A stretch of DNA of 64,000 nt from Gillisella taibaishanensis (GCF_001938985.1 NZ_MKIN01000020.1:310001-374000); one strand, 5' to 3'. Positions 43,650 through 53,074 are shown, numbered from the stretch's first letter. Notes: generated by a model from the sequence alone, not told the origin. Program-made: numbers and translations.

Positions 43650-44132
43650 TCAGGCTGTGGGGGCGGGGGCCGCACCGGAGGAGGATTGGGTCGCAGAAGT
43701 AGAGGTTGCCACATCAGCCGCCGCTGTATGGCCAGCGGCAACCGCGCCATCGTGTTGCGCAAATCCTGAAACAGGTTTGACGGACTTGCTGCCGGGGTCA
43801 GATGGACTGCCCGTCAGACCATCTGCTGCGCCTGTGTCCCGAGTGTCCGCGATCGTGTCATAGGCATTCTGAGCGTGGGGCAAGGGCACTTCTGGCGACA
43901 TGCGGCCGGTGTCGAGCAGCGTGAACAACACCAGTGCCGGCGGCTGAACGACGTTTAAAAGCACCTTGTCGAGCACATTGTCACCGTGCCTGGCGTCACG
44001 CGCGAGATTGAAAGTCTCCTTTTGAGCAAGACTCAATCCCTCAAGCGATATCCCCCCCTCCGACAGGGCGGAGAATGTATCGTCTTTGGATGCGGGAAGC
44101 GGAGTATTTGACGAATTTGTCGGGACAATCAT
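43650..44132 (-). CDS. Hypothetical protein with Ser/Thr/Ala-rich tail
   Basis: I do not recognise it. The 160 residues have no signal peptide or membrane helix. Residues 20-90 contain a fairly ordered stretch (ISLEGLSLAQKETFNLARDAR and VVQPPALVLFTLLDTG in parts); the last 70 residues are Ser/Thr/Ala/Gly-rich and probably disordered. GAGGCTCAAGC before the ATG at 44132 is a good ribosome site, and codon use resembles neighbours, which supports a real gene. Located between the CoA-transferase and tRNA-Arg genes. Could be a lineage-specific secreted or regulatory protein; nothing more can be said. Confidence 0.55.
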   Translation of the reverse strand: MIVPTNSSNTPLPASKDDTFSALSEGGISLEGLSLAQKETFNLARDARHGDNVLDKVLLNVVQPPALVLFTLLDTGRMSPEVPLPHAQNAYDTIADTRDTGAADGLTGSPSDPGSKSVKPVSGFAQHDGAVAAGHTAAADVATSTSATQSSSGAAPAPTA

Positions 44133-44303
44133 GCTTGAGCCTCACACGGTATCAAGCGGGATATTAACAAAGCCCGGTATGCATTCGGCTAAATCAATAG
44201 TTAAAATTTTAACGACCAGGAAAATCGCTGGAAAATCAGGCGCACGAAGCAATTGTAGCAACGCTTCGATTGAAATGATGACTGATTTTAAAAGGAAGAG
44301 GAA

Positions 44304-44380
44304 TGGCGCACCCGAAGAGATTCGAACTCCTGACCCCCAGATTCGTAGTCTGGTGCTCTATCCAGCTGAGCTACGGGTGC
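44304..44380 (-). tRNA. tRNA-Arg (anticodon ACG)
   Basis: Full cloverleaf on the minus strand: acceptor GCACCCG/CGGGTGC, D stem GCTC/GAGC, anticodon stem CCAGA/TCTGG with loop CTACGAA, T stem AGGAG/CTCTT with one G-T pair, discriminator G, and an encoded CCA. Anticodon ACG (inosine-modified in bacteria) reads CGU/CGC/CGA Arg codons. No integrase or att-like duplication nearby. Confidence 0.97.
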
Positions 44381-44508
44381 GTCTGCCGTCGGTGTTTCCG
44401 TTGGCGTGCCGATCCTCTAAAACGAGACGAGTTTGAATGCAAGCAGAATCGATCAAAAAAATCAGGTCGATTTTCAGTTTGCCGCTAAATGCATGATGGC
44501 AATGGCAT

Positions 44509-46002
44509 TTAAGGCTCGAGCTTTGCCCCGGTCCGGCGCCGGAACGCATCAAGCGCCACGGGGCGATCGGGAATCTCGATCCGGAACTGGGTTCCGGGAG
44601 AGGGTTTTTCCATCAGCGCAATGGTGCCGCCATGCGCGAGAACGATTTCACGGGCAATGGCCAACCCAAGCCCGGTGCCGCCGGATCTTGTAGAACCTCT
44701 GAACGGTGTAAACAGGTTCTCACGTGCCTTGCGCGGCAGACCAGGGCCATTGTCGTCGACAGTTATGGCGACCACGCTGCCGATCCGGTGGGCCGAAAGG
44801 GTAATGCGCGGTGTAGCGGTCGTCATGTCGGGCAGGGCGGCAGACAGGGCCTGGGCGGCATTGCGGCAGAGATTGTGGATCACCCGAAACAACTGTTCAC
44901 TGTCGGCGTCAATTTCGATTTCGGCAGAGATCTGATCGATGAAGTCGATGCCCTTGTCGAGGGCGAGAATGTCCTGCACGTCCTGACTGAGCGTTACGAG
45001 AGGAAATAGCCGTCGGCGCGGTTCCGCTTCCGAGGCCTGCCCATAGGCAAGCACCTCGCTGGTATAGCCGACCGCCCGGTCGATGGTGCGCACGAGCTTG
45101 GGCGCAAAGCTCTTCACCATCGGATCCTCGACGTCCACGAGCCGGTCGGACATCAGCTGCGCTGAGGCGAGGATATTGCGCATGTCATGATTGATCTTGG
45201 ACACGGCCAAGCCCAGATCCGCCAGGCTCTTCTGTTGGCGCAGTGTCTTTTGCAGGTCCTCTTGCATCTGCGCCAGATGGCGGGCGACAAAGGCGAGCTC
45301 ATCACGCCCGCTGACCGTCTCCATAATCCGCTCGGGATTTTCAGGATCGCTTGCAAAGGCCTGGATGTTGCGACTCAGCCGGCGAATCGGGTTGATCAGC
45401 ATCCGGTTCAGCGCCACGAACAGCAACAGGCCTGTTATGACCGAAATAAACAGCGAGACGAAGGCAATGCGTGTCGCAAAGGCCAGCAGGCCGCGATGCA
45501 ACATGGCGTCTGACATCACCACCTCGACCTGCATCGAGGTTTCGCCGATCGGACCGGAAACGCTGATCAGTCGGTTGCCGCCAAAGAGTAGCGTGTCCAG
45601 CGCGTCCTTGATCGCTGTCAGCGTATCGACATCGGATATATCGTATTGCCCATCGACTTCCTGCGGCATGTCGGCCATGGCCAGCAGGCGTGAGGTTCCG
45701 TCCTTGCGCAAAGCGATCGCCTTGGTGCCGGTGGCGAGCAGCGTATCGGCCTGGACTTCCTTCGGCAATTCCGGCGGCTGCAGCCCGTCGATGACCACGG
45801 CGGCGGCTGCCGCCTTGTTAATGTGGTTTTTCAGCCAGTTCAGCCGCATGGTGGCGATAGAGGGCGCGAAGATCAGGACCTGTGCCGCCAGCACAAAAAT
45901 CACCGTCAGGACCAGAAGCTTACCCGAGAGACCACGCAGCCGGCTGGGCATGGCCGCGACGGCCGGGGGCCTCTTTGCGTCCTGTGCCCTTCGCATCCCC
46001 AT
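44509..46002 (-). CDS. Orphan sensor histidine kinase
   Basis: A 497-residue inner-membrane kinase. Helices at about 27-46 and 175-197 flank a periplasmic domain of about 125 residues; a HAMP domain (about 198-250) and coiled-coil lead to the acceptor H272 in INHDMRNILAS, where HDMRN replaces the usual HELRTP. The ATPase has NLCRNAAQAL, DDNGPGLP and GGTGLGLAIA. No response regulator gene is adjacent, so its partner is elsewhere. I chose the ATG at 46002 with a GAGGCGAG site; an open 33-codon extension upstream has no support. Confidence 0.88.
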   Translation of the reverse strand: MGMRRAQDAKRPPAVAAMPSRLRGLSGKLLVLTVIFVLAAQVLIFAPSIATMRLNWLKNHINKAAAAAVVIDGLQPPELPKEVQADTLLATGTKAIALRKDGTSRLLAMADMPQEVDGQYDISDVDTLTAIKDALDTLLFGGNRLISVSGPIGETSMQVEVVMSDAMLHRGLLAFATRIAFVSLFISVITGLLLFVALNRMLINPIRRLSRNIQAFASDPENPERIMETVSGRDELAFVARHLAQMQEDLQKTLRQQKSLADLGLAVSKINHDMRNILASAQLMSDRLVDVEDPMVKSFAPKLVRTIDRAVGYTSEVLAYGQASEAEPRRRLFPLVTLSQDVQDILALDKGIDFIDQISAEIEIDADSEQLFRVIHNLCRNAAQALSAALPDMTTATPRITLSAHRIGSVVAITVDDNGPGLPRKARENLFTPFRGSTRSGGTGLGLAIAREIVLAHGGTIALMEKPSPGTQFRIEIPDRPVALDAFRRRTGAKLEP

Positions 46003-46296
46003 CCACTCGCCTCGTTTTTTGGGTCGGATATTCCATAGCGCCACCGCTTCGCGAACCATTTGATCGCTTCTCCCTGGATTTCCACTTGGCTTGGGTTCCA
46101 TTGAAGACTACGACGCAATTCAAGAAGCAGTTTTATGCGCGCCGCACCATATCATGATCGCCGTGTTTGGCAAAATGCGGCGCAGCAAAGATTTTATAGC
46201 GGTATCGCCAGTATTCGTCGGTCTCTATATCGACCTGAAAACGCTTGTAATCCTTCGTTTGCGCGAATTTTGGGGAGTGGTTTCGAGGCGGCAAGA

Positions 46297-46325
46297 TTGA
46301 CTCTGTGCCTTATCCTCCGTATAAG
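46297..46325 (+). promoter_or_regulatory. Promoter of rpmH-rnpA
   Basis: TTGACT (46297-46302), 17-bp spacer, TATAAG (46320-46325): five of six matches in each hexamer with ideal spacing, as expected for a strongly expressed ribosomal-protein gene. The rest of the 438-bp gap (46003-46440), which is AT-rich toward the orphan kinase, holds no gene. Confidence 0.75.
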
Positions 46326-46440
46326 CCGCGCGGCTTGCACAGGTTTCCCGTTCTGCGGGCCCGTACTGCATGCTTATTCCCAACGCTCTTGCAATTCGTT
46401 GCAAACCTAAGAAGGGCCGCACACCGCGGTATTAAAATAA

Positions 46441-46575
46441 ATGAAGCGTACCTACCAACCGTCCAAGCTCGTTCGCGCTCGCCGTCACGGCTTCCGTGCT
46501 CGCATGGCAACCAAGGGTGGCCGCAAGGTCCTCAATGCACGCCGCGCTCGCGGTCGCGCAAGCCTTTCGGCTTAA
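46441..46575 (+). CDS. rpmH: 50S ribosomal protein L34
   Basis: A 44-residue basic protein beginning [18 protein letters not shown] and ending GRASLSA, the conserved L34 sequence. It sits in the exit-tunnel region of the large subunit. The frame starts at 46441 and ends in TAA at 46573-46575. It leads rnpA (32 bp later), yidC and engB, the common bacterial order. A strong promoter lies about 110 bp upstream. Length and sequence are textbook for the family. Confidence 0.97.
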   Translation: MKRTYQPSKLVRARRHGFRARMATKGGRKVLNARRARGRASLSA

Positions 46576-46607
46576 GACCGGATCGGCCCGATGAAAGCGC
46601 CGGGCTT

Positions 46608-46997
46608 ATGACGTCACCGAAGACATCCAAAACTGTCGGGCGGCTGAAAAGCCGCCCGCAGTTTCTTGCCGTTCGTGCCGGCGAACAGCGCAAGGGGCGC
46701 TATGTCCTGCTGGAAGTTCTGGATCGGGGCGAACCCGATACGCCGCCTCGCGTTGGTTTCACCGTTACCAAGAAACACGGCAATGCCGTCGCGCGCAATC
46801 GCATGCGCCGCCGGTTGAAAGAAGCGGTGCGCACCGCAGCAGGCTTTGCAATGCAGCCCGGACATGACTATGTGATCGTGGCGCGACGTGACGTGCTGGC
46901 CGCCCCCTTCGCGGAGCTTCAGGCCGTTCTGCAGCGTCGCATTCTAGAAAAATCCAATGTTCGGCGTCCCGATGCGGCCCGGTCCAGGAAAGTATGA
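46608..46997 (+). CDS. rnpA: Ribonuclease P protein component
   Basis: Protein subunit of RNase P, which helps the RNA subunit cut tRNA 5' leaders. The 129-residue product shows the central RNA-binding RNR motif ([14 protein letters not shown]) and the preceding [16 protein letters not shown], then [11 protein letters not shown]. The ATG at 46608 gives the normal length; the longer open frame back to 46305 passes through rpmH in another frame. Its stop overlaps the yidC start (ATGA), so translation is coupled. Confidence 0.95.
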   Translation: MTSPKTSKTVGRLKSRPQFLAVRAGEQRKGRYVLLEVLDRGEPDTPPRVGFTVTKKHGNAVARNRMRRRLKEAVRTAAGFAMQPGHDYVIVARRDVLAAPFAELQAVLQRRILEKSNVRRPDAARSRKV

Positions 46998-48775
46998 TGC
47001 AAAACAACCGCAATTATCTCATCGCGATTGCACTGTCGGTGATGGTCGTCCTGGGCTGGCAGTTCTTCTACATGAATCCGCGGATCGAAGCGCAGCGCCA
47101 GGCCGAACTGGCCCAGCAGGCGAAAAATCCGGCTGCCAAGCCGGCAGAGGGCGCGGCCGTCAATGGCGCGCTGCCCGGCCAGACTCAGGCAAACGCTACG
47201 GAAAGCCGTGAAGAAGCCGTTGCCAAGACGGCACGCGTCGAGATCAACACCGAGGCACTTGCCGGTTCGATCAACCTGACCGGCGGCCGCCTCGACGATC
47301 TCCGGTTGAAGGGCTACCACGAGACCGTCGACAAGACGAGCCCGATCATCACCCTGCTCAACCCGGCCGATACCAAGGACGGTTACTTTGCCGAAGTCGG
47401 TTTCATCGGCTCGGAAAAGTCGGGCAGCGTTCCCGGCCCCTCGACCGTCTGGACCGTCAAGGACGGCCAGGTGCTGACAGAAACGACACCGGTCACGCTC
47501 ACCTATACCAATGATGCCGGTCTCACTTTCAGCCGCAAGATCTCGGTGGACAAGCATTACATGTTCACCATCGAAGACACGGTGAGCAATGGCGGCAGCG
47601 CCGAGGCAAGCGTTGCGCCTTATGGCCGCATAACCCGCTACAACAAGCCGGCTGTCGCCTCGACCTATGTTCTGCACGAAGGCTTCCTCGGCGTGATCGG
47701 CACTGGCAATAGCCTGACCGAAGCCAAATACGCCTCGATCGAAAAGGGTAATGAGACCAACGCCAAGGCAACCGGCGGCTGGCTCGGCATTACCGACAAG
47801 TACTGGGCCGCTGCCCTGGTGCCGCCGCAGACGCTGGCTTACGATTCGCGCTTCTCGCATTTCACCGACGGCCAGGCTCGTTTTCAGGCCGACTACAAGA
47901 ATGACGCGGTAACGGTCGCGCCCGGTCAGTCGCAGACGATGAAGACCCTGCTGTTTGCCGGTGCCAAGGAAGTGCCTGTCATCGACAGCTACGAGACCTC
48001 CTATTCCATCCCCGGTTTCGACCGGATGATCGATTGGGGCTGGTTCTACTTCCTCACCAAGCCGATGTTCAAGCTGATGGACTTCTTCTTCCGTCAGGTC
48101 GGCAATTTTGGTGTGGCGATCCTGCTGACGACCATCGTCGTCAAGGCACTGTTCTTCCCGCTGGCCAGCAAGCAATATGCCTCGATGGCCAATATGAAGC
48201 GCGTCCAGCCGAAGATGGAAGAACTGAAGGCCAAGCATGGCGACGACCGCATGGCCCTGCAGCAGGCAACGATGGAGCTGTACAAGACCGAGAAGATCAA
48301 TCCGGTGGCCGGCTGCTGGCCGCTGCTGTTCCAGATCCCCGTGTTCTTCTCGCTCTATAAGGTAATCTACATCACCATCGAAATGCGCCATGCGCCGTTC
48401 TTTGGCTGGATCCGCGATCTCTCCGCTCCCGACCCGACCAGCTTCGTCAATCTGTTCGGCCTGCTGCCGTTCGAGGCACCTGCCATCGTGCATCTCGGCG
48501 TCTGGCCGATCATCATGGGCATCACCATGTTTGTGCAGATGCGCATGAACCCGACGCCTCCGGATCCGACCCAGGCCATGCTGTTCAACTGGATGCCGCT
48601 GGTCTTCACCTTCATGCTCGGTTCTTTCCCGGCTGGTCTGGTGATCTACTGGGCCTGGAACAACACCTTGTCTGTGGTACAGCAGTCGATCATCATGAAG
48701 CGCCACGGCGTGAAGATTGAGCTGTTCGACAATCTCAAGGGGCTTTTCCGGCGAAAATCCGCTAAGGCGGAATAG
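46994..48775 (+). CDS. yidC: Membrane protein insertase YidC
   Basis: Inner-membrane insertase/foldase acting alone or with SecYEG. The 593-residue proteobacterial-type protein has an N-terminal helix (8-26), a Pro/Ala-rich linker, the large periplasmic P1 beta-supersandwich (about 80-340), and the conserved five-helix insertase core in the C-terminal 240 residues, with [23 protein letters not shown] and [22 protein letters not shown]. The Arg in the hydrophilic groove lies in this core. A basic tail ends the protein. The start ATG overlaps rnpA; a second ATG at 46997 is equally possible. Confidence 0.97.
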   Translation: MMQNNRNYLIAIALSVMVVLGWQFFYMNPRIEAQRQAELAQQAKNPAAKPAEGAAVNGALPGQTQANATESREEAVAKTARVEINTEALAGSINLTGGRLDDLRLKGYHETVDKTSPIITLLNPADTKDGYFAEVGFIGSEKSGSVPGPSTVWTVKDGQVLTETTPVTLTYTNDAGLTFSRKISVDKHYMFTIEDTVSNGGSAEASVAPYGRITRYNKPAVASTYVLHEGFLGVIGTGNSLTEAKYASIEKGNETNAKATGGWLGITDKYWAAALVPPQTLAYDSRFSHFTDGQARFQADYKNDAVTVAPGQSQTMKTLLFAGAKEVPVIDSYETSYSIPGFDRMIDWGWFYFLTKPMFKLMDFFFRQVGNFGVAILLTTIVVKALFFPLASKQYASMANMKRVQPKMEELKAKHGDDRMALQQATMELYKTEKINPVAGCWPLLFQIPVFFSLYKVIYITIEMRHAPFFGWIRDLSAPDPTSFVNLFGLLPFEAPAIVHLGVWPIIMGITMFVQMRMNPTPPDPTQAMLFNWMPLVFTFMLGSFPAGLVIYWAWNNTLSVVQQSIIMKRHGVKIELFDNLKGLFRRKSAKAE

Positions 48776-48805
48776 TCAGGCGAACCCACACTACGCTTCT
48801 GCCCT

Positions 48806-48838
48806 ACACCATCATGCGTCAAAGGCGCATGATGGTGT
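48806..48838 (+). terminator. Hairpin between yidC and engB
   Basis: A perfect 13-bp stem ACACCATCATGCG with its complement around a 7-base loop. No T-run follows, so it may protect or process the RNA rather than end it; engB begins 115 bp later on the same strand. Confidence 0.6.
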
Positions 48839-48953
48839 CATAGTTTAAATTCGACGCATAATTTTCCCCTTTAATCCGTGGCGATTGGAGTGGAAAATTA
48901 TGCAGTGGCACCGTCATCCATCAGGTTGGTGCTTTGCTTCAGGAGACAATGCG

Positions 48954-49652
48954 ATGACCGCAACACAGGCGTCGAGCGACCAGCCGCTGTTCGGCAGCCC
49001 ATGGATTTTTATCCGGGGCGTGCCGGCGATGAAATTCCTGCCGCCGGAAGGGCCCCTGGAGATAGCCTTTGCCGGGCGCTCCAATGTCGGCAAGTCCTCG
49101 CTGATCAATGCGCTGGTTGGTCAGAAGGGCCTGGCGCGCACCTCCAATACGCCTGGCCGCACCCAGGAACTGAACTATTTCGTGCCCGATGGTTACAGCG
49201 GTGAAGGTGCGGACCTTCCGCCGATGGCGCTCGTCGACATGCCTGGCTATGGCTATGCGCAGGCGCCGAAGGAACAGGTCGATGCCTGGACCAAGCTGGT
49301 TTTCGATTATCTGCGCGGACGCGCCACGCTGAAGCGCGTCTATGTGCTGATCGACAGCCGCCATGGCATCAAGAAGAACGATGAGGATGTGCTTGGCCTG
49401 CTCGACAAGGCGGCGATGTCCTACCAGATCGTGCTGACCAAGACGGACAAGATCAAGGAAGCCGGCGTTCCGCGCTTGATCGAGGAGACACTTGCGAAGA
49501 TCAAGAAGCGCCCTGCCGCCTATCCTTTCGTCCTGTCGACCTCATCCGAAAAGGGCAAGGGCCTGGACGATTTGCGTGCCGCGATTTGCGAGACGGTCGG
49601 CGTTTCGGCCGAACACAATATCTCGCCCCCTGACGGCCGCCGCTACACGTGA
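48954..49652 (+). CDS. engB: Ribosome-biogenesis GTPase YihA/EngB
   Basis: Small essential GTPase acting in assembly of the 50S subunit. The 232-residue protein has G1 GRSNVGKSS (41-49), G2 region [10 protein letters not shown]3 DMPGYGYA, and G4 TKTD ([11 protein letters not shown]), with the G5-like [10 protein letters not shown]. The ATG at 48954 follows AGGAG by 8 bases. Position after yidC is the common one in alphaproteobacteria. The 23-residue upstream extension is not supported. Confidence 0.96.
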   Translation: MTATQASSDQPLFGSPWIFIRGVPAMKFLPPEGPLEIAFAGRSNVGKSSLINALVGQKGLARTSNTPGRTQELNYFVPDGYSGEGADLPPMALVDMPGYGYAQAPKEQVDAWTKLVFDYLRGRATLKRVYVLIDSRHGIKKNDEDVLGLLDKAAMSYQIVLTKTDKIKEAGVPRLIEETLAKIKKRPAAYPFVLSTSSEKGKGLDDLRAAICETVGVSAEHNISPPDGRRYT

Positions 49653-49661
49653 AAAAGCCCG

Positions 49662-49697
49662 GCGATGGGGGCACTCCATCGCCGGGCACTGCCGAAG
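49662..49697 (-). terminator. Terminator after the fasciclin gene
   Basis: A perfect 12-bp stem GCCCGGCGATGG/CCATCGCCGGGC with a 7-base loop. On the minus strand it is followed by TTTTTC, so it terminates the fasciclin gene; engB ends on the other side. Confidence 0.85.
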
Positions 49698-49713
49698 TTG
49701 AGGGTGGTGGGGA

Positions 49714-50271
49714 TTACATCTTCGGCAGCAGAACCTTGTCGATGACGTGAATGACGCCGTTCGACTGCTTAACGTCGGCGATGGTTACGTGAGCAACGCC
49801 GCCATTTTCGTCGGTGAGGGTGATTTTGCCCTTGGATTCCTTGGCCTTCAGCACGCAGCCGCCGACCGTCTTCACGTCATGTTCGCCGCCATCGTCCTTG
49901 ATCATCTTTTCGATCGCGGTCGACATCGCATCGGCGGCCACCACGTGGCAGGTCAGGATCTTCGTCAGCTTTTCTTTGTTTTCCGGCTTCAGCAACGTTT
50001 CGACCGTGCCCTTTGGCAGCTTTTCGAAGGCTTCGTTGGTGGGCGCGAAGACCGTGAACGGACCCTTGCCTTCAAGGGTCTCCACCAGGCCGGCAGCCTT
50101 CACGGCAGCAACCAGAGTGGTATGATCCTTGGAATTGACGGCATTTTCGACGATGTTCTTGTTCTCGTACATGGCGGCGCCGCCGACCATAGGGTTCTTG
50201 GCGAAGGCCACGGCGCTGCCGGCGGCGATGATCGATGCGGCGGCCAGCAGGCGAAGGGTGGTCTTGGTCAT
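49714..50271 (-). CDS. Secreted fasciclin (FAS1) domain protein
   Basis: A 185-residue exported protein: signal peptide (cut after about residue 24, VAFA-KNP) and one FAS1 domain with the H1 motif FTVFAPTNEAFEKLP and the H2-like VIHVIDKVLLP at the end. FAS1 domains mediate adhesion in larger proteins; bacterial single-domain forms are periplasmic with unclear roles. Two cysteines (LTCH and GGCV) could form a disulfide. The gene is 241 bp downstream of an anti-sigma/sigma pair on the same strand, suggesting it belongs to the ECF regulon. GAGGACC ribosome site. Confidence 0.93.
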   Translation of the reverse strand: MTKTTLRLLAAASIIAAGSAVAFAKNPMVGGAAMYENKNIVENAVNSKDHTTLVAAVKAAGLVETLEGKGPFTVFAPTNEAFEKLPKGTVETLLKPENKEKLTKILTCHVVAADAMSTAIEKMIKDDGGEHDVKTVGGCVLKAKESKGKITLTDENGGVAHVTIADVKQSNGVIHVIDKVLLPKM

Positions 50272-50395
50272 GGGTCTAGGTCCTCTTCCCGGTTAATATG
50301 CCCAGTCATGCTGGGCTTGGCTGGCAATGGCCTGTCCGTTTGGCGGCCATGCGCAGCGGGTTGATTCCGTGCCGCTCTGATGAAACAGAAGGCGG

Positions 50396-50425
50396 CAGTG
50401 TCACCGCTGAACTGCGATGACACTG
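50396..50425 (-). other. Intercistronic hairpin before the fasciclin gene
   Basis: On the minus strand a 12-bp stem CAGTGTCATCGC / GCGGTGACACTG with one T-G pair and a 6-base loop. It lies between the anti-sigma gene and the fasciclin gene with no T-run after it. It could stabilise or attenuate a read-through transcript. Confidence 0.5.
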
Positions 50426-50512
50426 ACAAGGACGGAAGGTCAGGGAAAAGAGTTTCAGAAACGGCGAAAAGAAATGATATCGCCACGTAGGCCTTTGTTA
50501 AAGAAGGCTAAT

Positions 50513-51235
50513 TTATGGAATGTGCGTCACGCCCGACGCGATGACCGGACCACTTGCCACCCCGGTTGGCGAACCGCCAAAAGGCTCGATGCTGACGGCC
50601 AGCGTGACGCCATCCTTGAGACGTGGTCGCATGGTATCGGGCACGAGCACCTCGCCTTCTCCCGATTGCGGCAGGACGCCAAGCGAGCGTGGCGGCTTAT
50701 TGCCTTCGACCATCCACAATTCCAGCGACTTCTGACCATCGGTGCGTGAAGCGACGGGTGTCACACGAAGGCGTCCGCTCTGGCGGTCGTAGCTGGCGAC
50801 CAACGAGAGATCGGCATTATGGGTCTGCAGGTCCGCCAGAAGCGGTCGCACGCCATAGCGGTCTTCCCACATGCCAAGCTCGACACCGATGAGGCTGGCC
50901 ACGGCAATCATGCTGGTCAGCGCCAGGCCGCGCCAGAGGGCGACGGAATGCCAGAGACGGGTCATCGGGCCGCTTTGGCCCGCGCTGCGGCCGTTGAACA
51001 GCCGCGCCTCGAGCATCTGGAAATTTTCAGGGCGTGGCAGGTCCACGCCATAGTCGTCGTTGAAATTCGATAGATTCTCTTCCCAGCGCTGCACGATGGC
51101 CGCAAACGGCCTGTCGCGTCTCAAGCGAGCCTCGACCTCCATCCGCCCCTCTGCAGACAGTACGCCGAGCACATATTCCCCCGCCAGAACCTCGTCCCTG
51201 GAACGGTCCCCCTTGCTCTGATCCGGTGTCGTCAT
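50513..51235 (-). CDS. Anti-sigma factor (RskA-like)
   Basis: A 240-residue one-pass membrane regulator. An N-terminal zinc-less anti-sigma domain (about 10-80) with DEVLAGEYVLGVLSAEGRMEVEARL, the RskA hallmark, is followed by a membrane helix (about 100-120) and a periplasmic domain with LVASYDRQSGRLRVTP and SLELWMVEGNKPPRSLGVLP, matching RskA C-terminal domains. It would hold the cotranscribed ECF sigma factor at the membrane until cut. The ATG overlaps the sigma gene stop (ATGA). Confidence 0.92.
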   Translation of the reverse strand: MTTPDQSKGDRSRDEVLAGEYVLGVLSAEGRMEVEARLRRDRPFAAIVQRWEENLSNFNDDYGVDLPRPENFQMLEARLFNGRSAGQSGPMTRLWHSVALWRGLALTSMIAVASLIGVELGMWEDRYGVRPLLADLQTHNADLSLVASYDRQSGRLRVTPVASRTDGQKSLELWMVEGNKPPRSLGVLPQSGEGEVLVPDTMRPRLKDGVTLAVSIEPFGGSPTGVASGPVIASGVTHIP

Positions 51236-51768
51236 CTTCCCAAGCACTCTCTCAATGCCAAAAGGCTGCGACGCAGCCATGTCCTCATCGTGTTTAACGG
51301 TACATCGAACTGATCCGCCAACTCCCGGTAACTAAGCCCCTCCACATAGGCTTGCCGCACGGCGGCGGCACGATCAGCTTCCAACGCTTCCATGCAGCTG
51401 TCAATCCGCTTTCCTTCACTGCGCAACGTGGCGCTTTGTTCTGGGTCGGGAGCGCTGTCGGCGATATGCCAGGCCTCCTCCAGTTCGATGGCAGCAGGTG
51501 CCCGGCTGCGCATCCGGTCGATACAGTGGTAGCGGGCGATGGTGGCGAGCCAGGCCATGGCGCTGTGGCCGGTTGCGGCGAAACTCTGCGATCGCTGCCA
51601 TATCTTGACGTATACTTCCTGCATCGCATCTTCCGCTTCGCCTCTGTCCTTCAACAGACGCAGGCAAATGCCAAAAAGTTTCGGGCTGGTCAGCCGGTAG
51701 AGCTCTGAAAGGGCGCGGCGCTCCTTCAGGGCGATCTTTCCCAGGAGGGTTGCGATCTCGTCGGTCAT
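51232..51768 (-). CDS. ECF-family RNA polymerase sigma factor
   Basis: A 178-residue sigma factor with region 2 (LFGICLRLLKDRGEAEDAMQEVYVKIWQ) and region 4 (helix-turn-helix with YVEGLSYRELADQFDVPLNTMRTWLRRSL). It directs the polymerase to stress-regulon promoters. The partner RskA-like anti-sigma is coupled by ATGA overlap. It is of the RpoE/SigK type regulated by RskA. A GGAATAA element lies about 90 bp upstream and a similar one before the fasciclin gene, hinting at autoregulation. The adjacent argB is divergent. Confidence 0.95.
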   Translation of the reverse strand: MTDEIATLLGKIALKERRALSELYRLTSPKLFGICLRLLKDRGEAEDAMQEVYVKIWQRSQSFAATGHSAMAWLATIARYHCIDRMRSRAPAAIELEEAWHIADSAPDPEQSATLRSEGKRIDSCMEALEADRAAAVRQAYVEGLSYRELADQFDVPLNTMRTWLRRSLLALRECLGR

Positions 51769-51915
51769 TCCTCATCCACTTCGCGCTTCTGATCTGGTGC
51801 CCGCCCATCGCCAGGCGATGGGCCAATGATCATTTCGATCAGCAAGACGATCTGGATTATTCCATCCGCCGAATTCTTAGGGTAAAAGGCCCCGAACCAA
51901 CCGAAGGGATCTTCC

Positions 51916-52803
51916 ATGAGCGCCTCCGAAAGCCAGACTCAGGCACGCCTTCTCGCGCAGGCGCTGCCCTTCATGCAGCGCTACGAAAACAAAACCATTG
52001 TCGTGAAATATGGCGGGCATGCCATGGGCAATGCCGAGCTGGGCAAGGCTTTCGCGGCTGACGTCGCGCTGTTGAAGCAGTCTGGTGTCAATCCGATCGT
52101 CGTTCACGGCGGCGGGCCGCAGATCGGCGCAATGCTGACCAAGATGGGGATCGAATCGAAATTCGAAGGCGGCCTGCGTGTCACCGACCAGAAGACCGTC
52201 GAGATCGTCGAGATGGTCCTGGCCGGCTCGATCAATAAGGAAATCGTCGCCCTGATCAATCAGACCGGCGAATGGGCGATCGGGCTTTGTGGCAAGGACG
52301 GCAATATGGTCTTTGCCGAAAAAGCCAACAAGACCTTTGTGGATCCTGATTCCCACATCGAACGGGTGCTGGACCTGGGCTTCGTCGGCGAAGTCGTCGA
52401 AGTCGATCGTACCCTGCTGGATTTACTTGCGAAGTCCGAGATGATCCCGGTCATTGCCCCGGTTGCGCCCGGCCGCGACGGCCATACCTACAATATCAAT
52501 GCCGATACCTTTGCGGGCGCCATTGCCGGTGCGCTCAGGGCCGATCGGCTGCTGTTCCTCACCGATGTGCCCGGTGTACTCGACAAGAACGGCGAATTGT
52601 TCAAGGAGCTGTCGGTCGCCCAGGCGCGTGCGCTGATCAAGGACGGCACGATTTCGGGTGGCATGATCCCGAAGGTCGAGACGTGCATCGACGCCATCAA
52701 TGCCGGCGTTCACGGTGTCGTCATCCTCAATGGCAAGACCGCCCATTCGGTGCTGCTGGAGATCTTCACCGAACATGGTGCCGGTACGCTGATCGTTCCC
52801 TGA
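51916..52803 (+). CDS. argB: Acetylglutamate kinase
   Basis: Second enzyme of arginine synthesis, phosphorylating N-acetylglutamate. The 295-residue protein has the amino-acid-kinase motifs [10 protein letters not shown] (30-39) with catalytic Lys, [10 protein letters not shown] (62-71), and [13 protein letters not shown]. The N-terminal helix (about 1-25) is the arginine-feedback type, so inhibition by arginine is likely. It is divergent from the ECF block across 147 bp. The argD-argF pair is 36 kb away. Confidence 0.97.
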   Translation: MSASESQTQARLLAQALPFMQRYENKTIVVKYGGHAMGNAELGKAFAADVALLKQSGVNPIVVHGGGPQIGAMLTKMGIESKFEGGLRVTDQKTVEIVEMVLAGSINKEIVALINQTGEWAIGLCGKDGNMVFAEKANKTFVDPDSHIERVLDLGFVGEVVEVDRTLLDLLAKSEMIPVIAPVAPGRDGHTYNINADTFAGAIAGALRADRLLFLTDVPGVLDKNGELFKELSVAQARALIKDGTISGGMIPKVETCIDAINAGVHGVVILNGKTAHSVLLEIFTEHGAGTLIVP

Positions 52804-52833
52804 TCCGTCGCATCAGCTATATCATCGCATGAG

Positions 52834-52873
52834 CGGACCAGAGGCCAGGAGGCGTCTGGTCCGTTTGCGTTTC
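52834..52873 (+). terminator. Terminator after argB
   Basis: CGGACCAGA pairs with TCTGGTCCG across a 12-base loop, followed by TTTGCGTTTC. It begins 31 bases after the argB stop. Confidence 0.75.
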
Positions 52874-52937
52874 AGGTCCGCAGGAACAGTTTGAAGGTCC
52901 CCCTGCCAACGACAGGGATAAAGGACAGGCCAGACCA

Positions 52938-53054
52938 TCAGGATACCCGCCATTGTCCACCGAAATCCGCAATCAGCAGAAAGGTGTAGACGGCGAAGAG
53001 GTGACAGGACAGGAATGCGAGCGCAACCCAGCCGGTCTTTTTGACCCTGTTCGT
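52938..53054 (-). CDS. Possible 38-residue membrane protein, ACG in start position
   Basis: Downstream of ribokinase an in-frame stretch reads NRVKKTGWVALAFLSCHLFA then VYTFLLIADFGGQWRVS, that is a basic head, one hydrophobic helix and a short tail, the form of a real small membrane protein. GAAAGGAAG lies at proper distance, but the codon in the start position is ACG; no ATG, GTG or TTG exists in this frame before the upstream stop. It could be an ACG start, a gene lost by one base change, or a sequencing error. The larger 132-codon frame covering this stretch has no protein-like features. Confidence 0.4.
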   Translation of the reverse strand, partial: TNRVKKTGWVALAFLSCHLFAVYTFLLIADFGGQWRVS

Positions 53055-53074
53055 TGCGCCAAGCTTCCTTTCGC

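Noticed and set aside
46919..48706. 595-codon minus-strand frame over yidC
   Set aside because: Same length as yidC but antisense, and composition (His/Asp/Gly-rich) is that of a shadow frame.
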